Positions 8,942 through 18,817 are shown, counted from the stretch's first letter. The stretch: 64,000 nt of DNA from Litorivita pollutaquae (GCF_003205515.1 NZ_KZ826481.1:741627-805626); one strand, 5' to 3'. A program made the numbers and translations. The notes: generated by a model from the letters alone, not told the origin.

Positions 8942-10158
8942 AGAAAAGAGACTCCTTTGGCCTGACGCGACGGCGGGACGCCCAGATGCGCGGCAACGGT
9001 GACAGCAACATCTTCAAAGGCAATGTTACCGATAGGATGCGCGCCGCTTTCCCCAATGACCCGCGCCAGAACCGGAACGCGTTCACGGGTATGGTCCGTG
9101 CCCGACCAGGTCGGATCATTGCCATGATCGGCAGTAAAGATAAACAGGTCACCCTCGCGCGCCCCCGCAAAAATGCGCGGCAAATGCGCATCGAACCATT
9201 CCAGAGCATCCGCGTAGCCGGCCACATCACGGCGATGGCCGAAACGGCTGTCGAACTCGACGAAATTGGCAAAGGTGAGGCTGCCCTCTTCGGCCTCATG
9301 CGTCAGATCGACCAAATGTTCCATCAATTCGGCATCGGTGCCTTTTCGATTTTCGTCGATCCCTTGCATCGAGAAAATATCGCCAATTTTCCCAACCGCA
9401 TAGACATGTTTTCCCGCCCCCTGCACCCAATCGCACAGGGTCGGGGCGGGCGGCGCTATGGCGTAATCATGACGGTTCTTGGTGCGGGTAAATCCGTTCT
9501 CGGGATCGCCCACAAAAGGACGCGCAATGACACGGCCCACGCGCATGTCGTGCACGATTGGCGCCATATGAGCACATAGATCGTAGAGGCGCGCCAAACC
9601 AAAGCTTTGCTCATGCGCGGCAATTTGGAGCACGCTGTCGGCCGAAGTGTAAAGGATCGGCCATCCGGTTTCCATATGCCGCGCGCCCTCGGCGGCGATG
9701 ACATCGGTGCCCGAACCGTGGCGGTTATAAAGCGTGCCACCCGCCCCCGCCGCATGGGCCGCCTCGGCCATTACTGAATCCGGAAATGCGGGGTCTTTAT
9801 CGGGGAAATAATGCCATTCCCATGGCACCGGAACACCGGCCAGCTCCCAATGGCCCGACGGCGTATCCTTGCCGCGCGACACCTCGGTGGCCGCGCCGAA
9901 ATATCCCTGCGCCTCTGCGTTGGTCAAATCCGTGATCTTTGCGCCGCTGGCGACCTCTATCGCCTGCCCCAATCCCAATGCGGCGAGGCTCGGCAGCGTC
10001 ATCGCGCCCCGCCCTGCCGTGCCATCCGCGCAGGCCCGTGCGATATGCGCCAAAGTATTCGCGCCGGTGTCGGGCAAGTCACCGTTAAAAAATTGATCCG
10101 CATCAGGCGCGCCGCCACATCCAACACTGTCCATTACGATGAAAAAGGCGCGCGGCAT
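8938..10158 (-). CDS. deoB: Phosphopentomutase
   Basis: The 406-residue enzyme interconverts (deoxy)ribose 1-phosphate and 5-phosphate, linking nucleoside phosphorolysis to central metabolism. Metal-binding MDSVGCGG starts at residue 9, the phosphorylated threonine lies in GKDTPSGHWE (Thr 99), and TADHGNDPTW with TDHTRERVPV forms the second metal site typical of the alkaline phosphatase superfamily. The length is standard. Its start codon directly follows the stop of deoA, and its end overlaps add by four bases, so all three are probably co-translated. Confidence 0.97.
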   Translation of the reverse strand: MPRAFFIVMDSVGCGGAPDADQFFNGDLPDTGANTLAHIARACADGTAGRGAMTLPSLAALGLGQAIEVASGAKITDLTNAEAQGYFGAATEVSRGKDTPSGHWELAGVPVPWEWHYFPDKDPAFPDSVMAEAAHAAGAGGTLYNRHGSGTDVIAAEGARHMETGWPILYTSADSVLQIAAHEQSFGLARLYDLCAHMAPIVHDMRVGRVIARPFVGDPENGFTRTKNRHDYAIAPPAPTLCDWVQGAGKHVYAVGKIGDIFSMQGIDENRKGTDAELMEHLVDLTHEAEEGSLTFANFVEFDSRFGHRRDVAGYADALEWFDAHLPRIFAGAREGDLFIFTADHGNDPTWSGTDHTRERVPVLARVIGESGAHPIGNIAFEDVAVTVAAHLGVPPSRQAKGVSFL

Positions 10159-11463
10159 CTATCCGATCCTTTCATGGATCAGCGGCGGCAGATCCGGCGC
10201 CTCATCAGACAGGCAGACGGCTTTGTGCAGGGCCGCTTCGGCGGCCTGCGCCGCACCGGTACGGGCGGCATGAATACGCATGATGACCTGCCCCGCCTCG
10301 ACGCGCGTGCCAAGCGGCACGATATCAGACACCCCCACGGCGGGATCAACCAGATCCGTTTCGACCTGCCGCCCACCGCCCAAAGCCACAACGGTCAACC
10401 CCATCGCCTCGCCGTCCATCGCCGCAACATATCCGGCGCGGGCGGCTTTGACCTCACGGATCACCGGAGCTTCGGGCAGGAAACGCCGCCATTGATCGGT
10501 AAACCCGCGCGGCCCGCCCATAACGGCAATCATCCGGCCCCAATGTTCGGCGGCCCGCCCCGACGACAGCGCGCGCGCCATCGCCTCGGTCCCCGCTTCG
10601 ACATCTGCCGAAACACCGCAGGAGGCCAAGGCCACCCCGCCCAGCACGCAGGTGAGTTCGTGCAACGGCCCACCCGCCCCATCGCACAGCACCTCCATGC
10701 AAGCCGCGACCTCAAGCGCATTGCCGCAGGCGGGTGCCAAGGGTTGGCTCATGTCGGAAATCAACGCCGAGGTTTTGCAACCCGCAGCATTGGCGGTCTC
10801 AACCAAAGCGCACGCCAATGCGCGCGCATCCTCAGCGGTCTTCATAAACGCGCCTGATCCGGTTTTCACATCTAAAACAAGACCTTCGAGGCCCGCAGCC
10901 AGCTTTTTCGACAGGATCGAAGCGGTGATGAGATCAAGGCTTTCGACAGTGCCGGTGACATCGCGCACCGCATAAAGCCGCTTGTCAGCCGGCGCGATAT
11001 CGCCACTGGCCGAGACGATGGCGCATCCGGCCTCGCCCACGACACGGCGAAACTGCGCTTCGGTCAGATCGGTGCGCACGCCGGGGATGGATTCGATTTT
11101 GTCGAGCGTGCCGCCGGTATGGCCAAGACCACGCCCGGAAATCATCGGCACATACACGCCGCAGGCCGCCAATGCCGGCGCGAGGATCAGGCTCACGCAA
11201 TCGCCGACGCCGCCAGTGGAATGTTTGTCGACCACCGGCGCATCCATATCCCATGTCAACACATCACCGCTGTCACGCATCGCCAACGTCAGGCCGGTGC
11301 GCCCCGCATCGCCAAGCCCCTTGATCAAGGCCGCCATAGCAAAGGCGCCGGCTTGCGCGTCACTGACGGCGCCATCGGCAAGCCCCCGCGCGAACCAGCG
11401 CAGCGCGTCTTGGTCTAGGGGATCACCGTTGCGCAGGCGAACAAGAATCGTGCGGGCATCCAT
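10159..11463 (-). CDS. deoA: Thymidine phosphorylase
   Basis: The 434-residue enzyme splits thymidine or deoxyuridine with phosphate into the base and deoxyribose 1-phosphate, which deoB then converts. The phosphate-binding signature KHSTGGVGD is at residues 80-88, and the glycine-rich MISGRGLGHTGGTLDKIES block follows near 106-125. The length matches bacterial DeoA. Six bases separate it from cdd and none from deoB. The product supplies uracil or thymine, and upp in the same operon salvages uracil. Confidence 0.97.
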   Translation of the reverse strand: MDARTILVRLRNGDPLDQDALRWFARGLADGAVSDAQAGAFAMAALIKGLGDAGRTGLTLAMRDSGDVLTWDMDAPVVDKHSTGGVGDCVSLILAPALAACGVYVPMISGRGLGHTGGTLDKIESIPGVRTDLTEAQFRRVVGEAGCAIVSASGDIAPADKRLYAVRDVTGTVESLDLITASILSKKLAAGLEGLVLDVKTGSGAFMKTAEDARALACALVETANAAGCKTSALISDMSQPLAPACGNALEVAACMEVLCDGAGGPLHELTCVLGGVALASCGVSADVEAGTEAMARALSSGRAAEHWGRMIAVMGGPRGFTDQWRRFLPEAPVIREVKAARAGYVAAMDGEAMGLTVVALGGGRQVETDLVDPAVGVSDIVPLGTRVEAGQVIMRIHAARTGAAQAAEAALHKAVCLSDEAPDLPPLIHERIG

Positions 11464-11469
11464 CGTGAC

Positions 11470-11874
11470 TTAGGTCCGGTCCATATGGGTCGTGCTGAAC
11501 GCACCGGGGAGCAATTCAGCCATGGTCATAACCAATTCGCGGCCCTCAAGAGTGCTCATGGTGATTTTGGCATCGCCTGTGGCAAATTCCGCCAGTTTTT
11601 GCCGGCACCCACCGCAAGGGGTCACCGGATGGGACGCATCGGCCACCACGAACATTTCGGTAAATTGCTGCGCGCCACTGGCGACCATGGCGGCGATTGC
11701 CCCGGCCTCGGCGCAGGTGCCTTCGGGATAGGCGACATTCTCGACGTTGCATCCGATGAACACTTCACCCGTAGGCGTGCGCAGGGCCGCGCCGACAGGA
11801 AAATTCGAATAAGGCGCATAGGCATGCTCACGCACCGCGAGGGCGGCTTTTTTCAGATCTTGTGTGTCGATCAT
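11470..11874 (-). CDS. cdd: Cytidine deaminase (tetrameric, three-cysteine type)
   Basis: The 134-residue enzyme converts cytidine and deoxycytidine to uridine forms. Zinc ligands and the proton shuttle are visible as CAE (Cys 54, Glu 56) and PCGGC (Cys 87, Cys 90); the CAE form is typical of small homotetrameric deaminases. The start at 11874 is preceded by GGAGAG. The frame is open much further upstream, but without another binding site. It is the first gene of the leftward nucleoside-salvage operon, so its promoter should lie in 11875-12186. Confidence 0.96.
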   Translation of the reverse strand: MIDTQDLKKAALAVREHAYAPYSNFPVGAALRTPTGEVFIGCNVENVAYPEGTCAEAGAIAAMVASGAQQFTEMFVVADASHPVTPCGGCRQKLAEFATGDAKITMSTLEGRELVMTMAELLPGAFSTTHMDRT

Positions 11875-12186
11875 GGGACTCTCCATACTTGGTCGTCGAG
11901 GTCGTGCCGAACTATCACCGGAGCCTGTCGCCTCGCGCGCAGATTTGCAAGCACCAGCCACAAGATTGCCCGCCGCACCGCCAAGATCTGCCCAATAGCA
12001 GCAGGCAGAGCGCATAATGGCAGATCCCGCCCCCATGCGCAGCACAGGGAAAACCACATTGTTTAACACTAAACTACATATGTGCAGGGCGTGACATCCG
12101 GTGTATAGACTCACCATGAATGACGGGCGGCGCGCGCGGATGCAACATCGCGTGAAACGGATGCGATTGCCCAAGGGAGAAAGACC
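11875..12186. other. Divergent cdd / maeB intergenic region
   Basis: These 312 bases hold the promoters of the leftward salvage operon and of maeB. A perfect inverted repeat GTTTA-ACAC-TAAAC lies at 12061-12074. I saw no additional gene: the open frame on the minus strand is an extension of cdd without a binding site. Confidence 0.5.
12061..12074. promoter_or_regulatory. Inverted repeat, candidate operator between cdd and maeB
   Basis: Five-base arms (GTTTA and TAAAC) flank a four-base centre in an otherwise GC-rich divergent region, about 110 bases ahead of maeB and 190 ahead of cdd. The symmetry suggests a regulator site. The regulator and the controlled side are not known. Confidence 0.3.
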
Positions 12187-14466
12187 ATGACGCCATCAAA
12201 CAACGACGGGCTGCGGCAGGCTGCGCTGGATTACCACGAATTCCCCAAGCCCGGAAAATTGGAGGTTCGCGCCACCAAACCCTTGGCCAACGGCCGCGAT
12301 CTGGCCCGTGCCTATTCTCCCGGCGTGGCCGAAGCCTGCCTTGAAATCAAGGACGATGCGTCTCACGCCAGCCGGTTCACCGCGCGCGGCAACCTTGTGG
12401 CGGTGGTGACCAATGGCACGGCGGTTCTGGGCCTTGGCAATATTGGCGCATTGGCGTCGAAACCGGTGATGGAGGGCAAAGCGGTCCTGTTCAAAAAATT
12501 CGCCAACATCGATTGTTTCGATATTGAACTCGATGAACCGGACCCCGAAAAATTGGCCGATATCGTTTGCGCCATGGGGCCGACGTTTGGCGCGATCAAT
12601 CTCGAAGACATCAAGGCGCCCGATTGTTTCGTGGTCGAAAAAATCTGCCGCGAGCGGATGAATATTCCGGTGTTTCATGACGACCAGCACGGCACCGCAA
12701 TCGTCGTTGGCGCGGCCGCAACCAATGCCCTTCATGTCGCAGGAAAAACGTTTGAAGACATCAAAATCGTCTCGACCGGGGGCGGCGCGGCGGGGATTGC
12801 CTGTCTTAACATGCTGCTCAAACTGGGGGTGAAGCGCGAAAACATCTGGCTCTGTGATATTCATGGATTGGTCTATGAGGGCCGCGAGGTCGATATGAAT
12901 CCACAAAAAGCCGCCTTTGCCCAAAACAGCGACCTGCGGACGTTGGACGATGTGATCGGCGGCGCGGATATGTTCCTTGGCTTGTCGGGACCGGGTGTTT
13001 TGACGCAAGAGATGGCGGCAAAGATGACCCCGCGCCCGATCATTTTTGCGCTTGCCAACCCAACGCCGGAGATTTTGCCGGACCTTGCCCGCGAAGTGCA
13101 TCCAGATGCGATCATCGCCACGGGCCGCAGCGATTTCCCAAATCAGGTCAACAATGTGCTGTGTTTTCCGTTCATTTTCCGCGGCGCGCTCGACGTGGGA
13201 GCGACCGAAATCAATGACGAGATGCAAATCGCTTGCATCAATGGCATTGCCGCATTGGCCCGCGCCACCACCTCTGCCGAAGCCGCCGCCGCCTATCACG
13301 GCGAACAACTGACCTTTGGTGCCGATTACCTGATCCCGAAACCTTTTGATCCGCGCCTTGTGGGCATTGTCTCCTCTGCGGTAGCCCAAGCAGCAATGGA
13401 CAGCGGCGTTGCCACCCGCCCGATCGAGGATATGAGCGCCTATAAGGCCAAGCTGAACCAATCGGTATTCAAATCCGCGCTGCTGATGCGGCCTGTGTTC
13501 GAGGCTGCCGCGACCGCCTCGCGCCGGATCGTTTTTGCCGAAGGAGAGGACGAACGCGTGCTGCGCACCGCACAGGCGGTTTTGGAAGAAACCACCGAGC
13601 AACCGATCCTGATCGGCCGCCCCGAGGTGATCCAACACCGCTGTGAACAGGCGGGGCTTTCGATCCGTCCTGGGCGGGATTTTTCCATCGTGAACCCCGA
13701 AAAAGACGAACGCTACCGCGATTATTGGGGAACCTATCATTCGATCATGGCGCGGCGCGGGGTGACGCCGGACCTGGCCAAGGCGATCATGCGCACCAAT
13801 TCGACCGCGATTGCCGCCGTGATGGTCCACCGCGACGAAGCCGACAGCATGATCTGCGGCACATTCGGACAATATCTGTGGCATATGAACTATGTGACGC
13901 AGGTTTTGGGCACATCGGCGCTGCGGCCTGTCGGCGCATTGTCGTTGATGATCTTGGAAGATGGTCCGCTGTTTATTGCCGACACACATGTGCATGCCGA
14001 ACCCACACCGGCGCAAATTGCCGATACGGTGATCGGTGCGGCGCGCCATGTCTTGCGCTTTGGCCGCACGCCGCGCATCGCGCTTTGCTCGCATAGCCAA
14101 TTCGGCAATCTCGATTGCGATACCGGACGGCGGATGCGCGGTGCACTCGACATTCTCGACAGCGCACCGCGTGATTTCGCCTATGAAGGCGAGATGCATA
14201 TCGATGCGGCACTGGACACCGACATACGGGCGCGGATTTTCCCCGACGACCGTTTGGGCGGCCCGGCGAATGTATTGGTGTTTGCCAATACCGACGCCGC
14301 CTCTGGCGTGCGCAACATCCTGAAAATGAAGGGGGGCGGGCTTGAAGTCGGGCCGATCCTGATGGGGATGGGAAACCGCGCCCATGTTGTCACCCAATCG
14401 ATCACACCGCGCGGGTTGCTGAACATGGCAGCCATTGCCGGCACGCCCGTAGACCATTATGGGTAG
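12187..14466 (+). CDS. maeB: NADP-dependent malic enzyme with C-terminal phosphotransacetylase-like domain
   Basis: The 759-residue protein has two parts. Residues 1 to about 430 are the malic enzyme, decarboxylating malate to pyruvate: [22 protein letters not shown] at 162-171 and the nucleotide-binding STGGGAAG at 196-203. The remaining 330 residues resemble phosphate acetyltransferase, which in MaeB proteins is mainly regulatory (acetyl-CoA sensing) rather than an active transacetylase; that is family knowledge. The length is typical for MaeB. It supplies NADPH and pyruvate during growth on organic acids. AAGGGAGAAAG precedes the start. Confidence 0.95.
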   Translation: MTPSNNDGLRQAALDYHEFPKPGKLEVRATKPLANGRDLARAYSPGVAEACLEIKDDASHASRFTARGNLVAVVTNGTAVLGLGNIGALASKPVMEGKAVLFKKFANIDCFDIELDEPDPEKLADIVCAMGPTFGAINLEDIKAPDCFVVEKICRERMNIPVFHDDQHGTAIVVGAAATNALHVAGKTFEDIKIVSTGGGAAGIACLNMLLKLGVKRENIWLCDIHGLVYEGREVDMNPQKAAFAQNSDLRTLDDVIGGADMFLGLSGPGVLTQEMAAKMTPRPIIFALANPTPEILPDLAREVHPDAIIATGRSDFPNQVNNVLCFPFIFRGALDVGATEINDEMQIACINGIAALARATTSAEAAAAYHGEQLTFGADYLIPKPFDPRLVGIVSSAVAQAAMDSGVATRPIEDMSAYKAKLNQSVFKSALLMRPVFEAAATASRRIVFAEGEDERVLRTAQAVLEETTEQPILIGRPEVIQHRCEQAGLSIRPGRDFSIVNPEKDERYRDYWGTYHSIMARRGVTPDLAKAIMRTNSTAIAAVMVHRDEADSMICGTFGQYLWHMNYVTQVLGTSALRPVGALSLMILEDGPLFIADTHVHAEPTPAQIADTVIGAARHVLRFGRTPRIALCSHSQFGNLDCDTGRRMRGALDILDSAPRDFAYEGEMHIDAALDTDIRARIFPDDRLGGPANVLVFANTDAASGVRNILKMKGGGLEVGPILMGMGNRAHVVTQSITPRGLLNMAAIAGTPVDHYG

Positions 14467-14494
14467 GTAGACGCGGATTCTTAGGGGCTTTTTT

Positions 14495-15331
14495 ATGGCC
14501 AATCTTGATGCCACGACGCCGCAGGGGCCAGCCCCCCTGCCGGTGATTGCCTGCTTCAAATGGGGCAAAGGCTACCCGACGATCTATACCAACGTGCTGT
14601 ATCGGGCGCTTCGGGACATGTTGAAAACGCCGTTCCGCTTTGTCTGCATCACTGATTTCCCCGTAGGGCTCGACGATGGAATAGAAACCATCGACCTGCC
14701 GGAGTTCGCGATGGAGCGCGATAAGTGGAACCATGGCATGTGGCCCAAGCTGTGCATCTTTAAACCCGACCTGTTCGCGGCCGGCACGCCGGTTCTCATG
14801 ATGGATGTAGATATTGTTGTGCTGCGGGATCTGACCCCGATCCTCGTCAAACTGCGCAACGAGGGCGGTGTGCATCTCATCGCGGATTGGCCCGATACGT
14901 TAGAGCGGTGGTTTCCCAAGATGTTTTACAAAGAGCGGCGGTCAAATTCGTCCTTTGTCGGGTTCATCGCCGGCGAGCAAACCCATATTTGGACGGCGTT
15001 TAAAGACGCCAAATCCGAGTATCTGTTTGCCCAAGCCCGCAATGATCAGGACTTCATCCATTTTCGCGCCAAAAACCGCGTGGCATGGCCGCTCGGTTGG
15101 GCTCTGAGTTTCAAGAAATCGCTGGCGTATCACGTGCCGATGAATTTCTGTCGTAAAATCCGCCGCCCCGATGACGCCTACGTTGTGGCGTTTCACGGTA
15201 AGCCCGACCCTAAAGATTTGGCGCAAGCTCCATTCAAGCGATGGGGCAGCCCCGAGAAATTCGGCTACTTTCCGGTCAAATGGGTTGAGACCTATTGGAA
15301 TAAATACGCGGGCGACGATCACGCGGGTTAA
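14495..15331 (+). CDS. DXD glycosyltransferase-like protein
   Basis: The 278-residue protein looks like a GT-A type glycosyltransferase related to the GT8 group. The N-terminal VIACFKWGKGYPTIYTNVL segment and the LMMDVDIVVLRDL block (about residues 101-113, with a DVD metal motif) fit nucleotide-sugar binding. FVCITDFPVGLDDGI and HGMWPKLCIFKPDLF are typical of roseobacter homologues annotated only as hypothetical. There are no membrane segments. It starts 28 bases after maeB behind an AGGGG and may share its transcript, without an obvious functional link. Donor and acceptor are unknown. Confidence 0.65.
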   Translation: MANLDATTPQGPAPLPVIACFKWGKGYPTIYTNVLYRALRDMLKTPFRFVCITDFPVGLDDGIETIDLPEFAMERDKWNHGMWPKLCIFKPDLFAAGTPVLMMDVDIVVLRDLTPILVKLRNEGGVHLIADWPDTLERWFPKMFYKERRSNSSFVGFIAGEQTHIWTAFKDAKSEYLFAQARNDQDFIHFRAKNRVAWPLGWALSFKKSLAYHVPMNFCRKIRRPDDAYVVAFHGKPDPKDLAQAPFKRWGSPEKFGYFPVKWVETYWNKYAGDDHAG

Positions 15332-15410
15332 ACTTGCCGCCGGCGCCGCAAAGATATTTGCCGCAGACAGCATAGTGACAGCGCCTCCAAATGCGCGCAA
15401 AGTGTTAGCG

Positions 15411-15456
15411 CTGATTGTGTCAATCAGGCGCAGGGCGGGCGCTTGCTCTGCGCCCG
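15411..15456 (+). promoter_or_regulatory. Two tandem hairpins in the prpE leader
   Basis: A perfect 7-bp inverted repeat CTGATTG-TGT-CAATCAG (15411-15427) is followed nine bases later by CGGGCGC-TTGCTCT-GCGCCCG (15436-15456). Both lie 60-110 bases ahead of the prpE start and have no T-tract. They could be operators or mRNA leader structures. Confidence 0.4.
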
Positions 15457-15518
15457 GAACCGCGCATAAGAAAGGCATATGTATGCAAGTGAATACCGTG
15501 ACGGAGGAGACACGCGAG

Positions 15519-17408
15519 ATGAGCTACGCAGAGGTTTATGAAGGTTGGAAGAAAGACCCCGAAGGGTTCTGGATGCAGGCCGCCGAGGCAATTGATTGGG
15601 TCAAAAAGCCGAGCAAAGCGTTGTTTGACGAGAACGCACCGCTTTATGAATGGTTCTGCGATGGTGAGGTGAACACCTGCTACAACGCCGTTGACCGTCA
15701 TGTAGAGGCTGGCAACGGCGCGCGCACCGCAATCATCTATGACAGCCCCGTCACCCATACCAAACAGGATATTTCCTACGCCGAACTGCAGACCCGCGTG
15801 GCCTCTCTGGCCGGTGCTTTGCGCGCCAAAGGCGTGGAAAAAGGCGACCGCGTCATCATTTACATGCCGATGGTCCCCGAAGCGTTGGAGGCGATGTTGG
15901 CCTGCGCGCGGATCGGCGCGGTGCATTCAGTGGTCTTTGGCGGCTTTGCCGCCTCGGAATTGGCGGTGCGGATCGATGATTGCACACCCAAAGCCATCAT
16001 CGCAGCCTCCTGCGGGATCGAACCGGGGCGGGTCGTACATTACAAACCGCTGCTTGATGGGGCCATCGAGATTGCCGAGCACAAACCCGATTTTTGCGTT
16101 ATTTTTCAACGTGAACAAGAGGTTGCAAAACTGGTCGACGGGCGGGATGTCGATTGGAACGCCTTTCAATATGGCGTGGAACCTGCCGAATGTGTGGCGC
16201 TCAAGGGCAATGATCCGGCCTATGTTCTTTACACCTCCGGCACCACCGGCGCGCCCAAAGGCGTGCTGCGCCCCACGGCGGGACATCTCGTGGCCCTCAA
16301 TTGGTCGATGAAGAATATCTATAACGTCGATCCGGGCGACGTATTTTGGGCCGCCTCTGATGTGGGGTGGGTCGTCGGCCACAGCTATATCACCTATGGC
16401 CCTCTGGTCCATGGCAACACCACGATCATGTTCGAAGGGAAGCCCGTCGGCACCCCCGATGCTGGCACCTTCTGGCGGGTGATTTCCGAACACAAGGTGA
16501 AGAGTTTCTTCACCGCGCCGACGGCCTTCCGTGCGGTGAAACGCGAAGACCCCAAGGGCGAATTCGTCAAGAAATACGATCTCTCCTGCCTCGAAACCGT
16601 CTATTTGGCAGGCGAGCGCGCCGACCCCGATACGATCATATGGGCGCAAGACCAATTGAAGGTGCCTGTCATCGACCATTGGTGGCAAACCGAAACCGGT
16701 TGGCCAATTGCCGCAAACCCGATGGGGATCGAAGCGCTTCCGGTCAAGCTCGGCTCGCCCGCTGTGCCGATGCCCGGATATGATGTGCAGATTGTTGACG
16801 ATGCAGGGCAACCATTGCCTGCGGGCGCGCTTGGCGCGATTGTGGTGAAATTGCCGCTGCCGCCGGGCACTTTGCCAAGTTTGTGGAATGCCGAAGAGCG
16901 GTTCAAGAAAAGCTACCTCGACACCTTTCCGGGATATTATGAGACCGGCGATGCAGGGATGATCGACGAAGACGGCTACCTCTATATTATGGCGCGCACC
17001 GATGACGTCATCAACGTCGCGGGGCATCGCCTGTCCACGGGCGCGATGGAAGAGGTTTTGGCCGCGCACCCTGATGTGGCCGAATGCGCGGTCATCGGGG
17101 TGGCTGATGATCTTAAGGGCCAGATGCCGGTCGGGTTCTTATGCCTGACCAACGGCGTCAACCGCCCGCACGCCGAGATCAACGCCGAGGTGGTGAAATT
17201 GGTGCGCGAGAAAATCGGCCCGGTGGCGGCGTTCAAATTATCGGTCATCGTCGACCGGTTGCCGAAAACCCGGTCGGGCAAAATTCTACGCGCCACCATG
17301 GCATCCATTGCCGATGGCAAGGAGTACAAGATGCCCGCGACGATTGATGATCCGGCGATTTTGGATGAAATCAAAACCGCATTGCAGGGCATCGGCTACG
17401 CCAAATAG
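15519..17408 (+). CDS. prpE: Propionyl-CoA synthetase
   Basis: The 629-residue enzyme belongs to the acetyl-CoA-synthetase-like group and activates propionate, with acetate as a likely side substrate. The A3 motif YTSGTTGAPKG is at 238-248, the adenylate region DHWWQTETGWP follows, and the A10 motif PKTRSGK contains the catalytic Lys 588, the usual site of reversible acetylation. The start was set at MSYAEVYEGW because GGAGGAGA lies eight bases upstream at 15503-15510; the open frame extends earlier without a site. Length and the YEGWKKDPEGFW N-terminus match roseobacter PrpE. A CobB-type sirtuin at 25873 could deacylate it. Confidence 0.94.
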   Translation: MSYAEVYEGWKKDPEGFWMQAAEAIDWVKKPSKALFDENAPLYEWFCDGEVNTCYNAVDRHVEAGNGARTAIIYDSPVTHTKQDISYAELQTRVASLAGALRAKGVEKGDRVIIYMPMVPEALEAMLACARIGAVHSVVFGGFAASELAVRIDDCTPKAIIAASCGIEPGRVVHYKPLLDGAIEIAEHKPDFCVIFQREQEVAKLVDGRDVDWNAFQYGVEPAECVALKGNDPAYVLYTSGTTGAPKGVLRPTAGHLVALNWSMKNIYNVDPGDVFWAASDVGWVVGHSYITYGPLVHGNTTIMFEGKPVGTPDAGTFWRVISEHKVKSFFTAPTAFRAVKREDPKGEFVKKYDLSCLETVYLAGERADPDTIIWAQDQLKVPVIDHWWQTETGWPIAANPMGIEALPVKLGSPAVPMPGYDVQIVDDAGQPLPAGALGAIVVKLPLPPGTLPSLWNAEERFKKSYLDTFPGYYETGDAGMIDEDGYLYIMARTDDVINVAGHRLSTGAMEEVLAAHPDVAECAVIGVADDLKGQMPVGFLCLTNGVNRPHAEINAEVVKLVREKIGPVAAFKLSVIVDRLPKTRSGKILRATMASIADGKEYKMPATIDDPAILDEIKTALQGIGYAK

Positions 17409-17440
17409 CCGTCACCGCAGGTCATGATGATAGAACATGA

Positions 17441-17473
17441 AAAAGGGCAGCGGAATGATCCGCTGCCCTTTTT
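17441..17473. terminator. Bidirectional terminator between prpE and the CsbD gene
   Basis: A stem of about 13 bp (17441-17453 with 17460-17472) has a six-base AATGAT loop, a run of A on one side and T on the other. It can end both the rightward prpE transcript and the leftward CsbD-family transcript. Confidence 0.92.
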
Positions 17474-17551
17474 TGCCTTCGGAGTTGGAAACCGCCTTGC
17501 GCGACGAGGTCTTACACGCGCGGCATGTTCTAAACCCGCTGGCGACGTTGA

Positions 17552-17749
17552 TCAGTGTTTCGCAGCGAAATCATCCACTTGCTTTTCGGCCTCGTCTTTA
17601 GCGATGCCGTATTTTTCCTGGATTTTGCCGACAAGCTGCTCGCGGTTGCCCTCGGCTTGGTCCAGATCATCGTCGGTCAGTTTGCCCCAGTTTTCGCGGG
17701 CTTTACCTTTGATCTGCTTCCAATTTCCTTCAATGATATTCCAGTCCAT
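17552..17749 (-). CDS. CsbD family stress protein
   Basis: The 65-residue protein begins MDWNIIEGNWKQIKGKARE and continues with GKLTDDDLDQAEG and IQEKYGIAKDEAEKQVDDF, the full CsbD pattern. These small, hydrophilic, helical proteins are widespread and stress-induced; their molecular role is not settled. The start is fixed by GGAGG seven bases upstream of 17749. It is a single gene read toward the shared terminator. Confidence 0.92.
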   Translation of the reverse strand: MDWNIIEGNWKQIKGKARENWGKLTDDDLDQAEGNREQLVGKIQEKYGIAKDEAEKQVDDFAAKH

Positions 17750-17828
17750 ATCGAGCCTCCATTGATTGCACGGCATAAGCGCGCCGCTTCATCAAACCAA
17801 CCAGACAGCCGCGAAAAGGTTCCAAGGA

Positions 17829-18605
17829 TTAAACAAATTGTTCGCGCAAGAGCCGTTCGTCCAACCCGTGACCGGGGTCAAATAGAATGCGGTGGGTGAT
17901 TTGCGGGGCAGATTGGATTTCGACCGAAACCACATCGGGCACCGAACGGCTGTCGGCATCTGCCATCACCGGACGTTTCTCCGGATCGGTCACGTCAAAG
18001 CGCACTACAGCATCCTTGGGCAAGAGCGCGCCGCGCCACCGGCGGGGTCGGAACGGCGCAATCGCGGTCAGGGCCAATACATCCGCCCCGATGGGCAGAA
18101 TCGGACCATGCGCCGAGTAGTTATAGGCCGTCGATCCGGCAGGTGTTGCGACCAAAGCCCCGTCGCAGACCAGTTCTTCCATGCGCAGCCGGCCGTCAAT
18201 GGTGATGCGTAGGCGGGCCGCCTGTGGACCGGCCCGCAACAGTGAGACCTCGTTGATCGCAAGCGCTTCGTGCATGGTGCCGTCCAGTGTGGTGGCCTTC
18301 ATCGACAGCGGGTTGATTTCGGCCTCTTCGGCATTGGCCAATCGTTGTTGCAGATCGCTTTCACGATAGGCGTTCATCAAAAAACCGACCGTGCCGCGAT
18401 TCATGCCGTAAACCGGTGCGGGCAGGTCTTGGGTGCGGTGCAGCGTGTGCAACATGAACCCGTCCCCCCCCAAAGCAACAATCACATCAGCCTCTGCTTC
18501 GGGCGTGTCGCCATAACGTGTTATTAAGACCGCCCGCGCGGTTTGCGCCGTGGCGGCATCGGATGCCACGAATGCAATCTTCATCGGCGTGCTGTGCTCT
18601 GCCAT
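17829..18605 (-). CDS. nadK: NAD kinase
   Basis: The 258-residue enzyme phosphorylates NAD to NADP. The family signature GGDG is at residues 46-49 ([11 protein letters not shown]), followed by [11 protein letters not shown] and the AINEVSLLR segment carrying the NE motif. [14 protein letters not shown] is the second conserved glycine-rich block. The start at [12 protein letters not shown] was chosen because GAGG lies seven bases upstream; MKIAF at 18584 and upstream in-frame codons are alternatives. It is transcribed away from glyA. Confidence 0.93.
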   Translation of the reverse strand: MAEHSTPMKIAFVASDAATAQTARAVLITRYGDTPEAEADVIVALGGDGFMLHTLHRTQDLPAPVYGMNRGTVGFLMNAYRESDLQQRLANAEEAEINPLSMKATTLDGTMHEALAINEVSLLRAGPQAARLRITIDGRLRMEELVCDGALVATPAGSTAYNYSAHGPILPIGADVLALTAIAPFRPRRWRGALLPKDAVVRFDVTDPEKRPVMADADSRSVPDVVSVEIQSAPQITHRILFDPGHGLDERLLREQFV

Positions 18606-18738
18606 GGCGGGCCTCATAGGTTCAGGGCGGTGAAACCCGCCGTCTTTCACGCGGTTTACCATCCCGGCTCCGCGATTTCACCCGACTTTCGCCGGTTTTG
18701 GTGATTTCATAATGATTATGTCGCAAAGCACACTTTTG

Positions 18739-18758
18739 TATCCAAGGGCAATTGGATA
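18739..18758. promoter_or_regulatory. Inverted repeat upstream of glyA
   Basis: TATCCAA (18739-18745) and TTGGATA (18752-18758) form a perfect 7-base inverted repeat with a six-base centre, 59 bases ahead of the glyA start. It may be an operator or a leader hairpin. No T-tract follows, so it is not a terminator. Confidence 0.4.
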
Positions 18759-18817
18759 AACAGCGGGCAACATTTCTGCGCTCCTTCGAATTTGGCGCGC
18801 CACTTGGGAGAGACCTG

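Noticed and set aside
12196..14568. 790-codon open frame antisense to maeB
   Set aside because: It is the reverse-strand shadow of a well-supported gene, His/Arg-rich and without family motifs, as often seen in GC-rich genomes.
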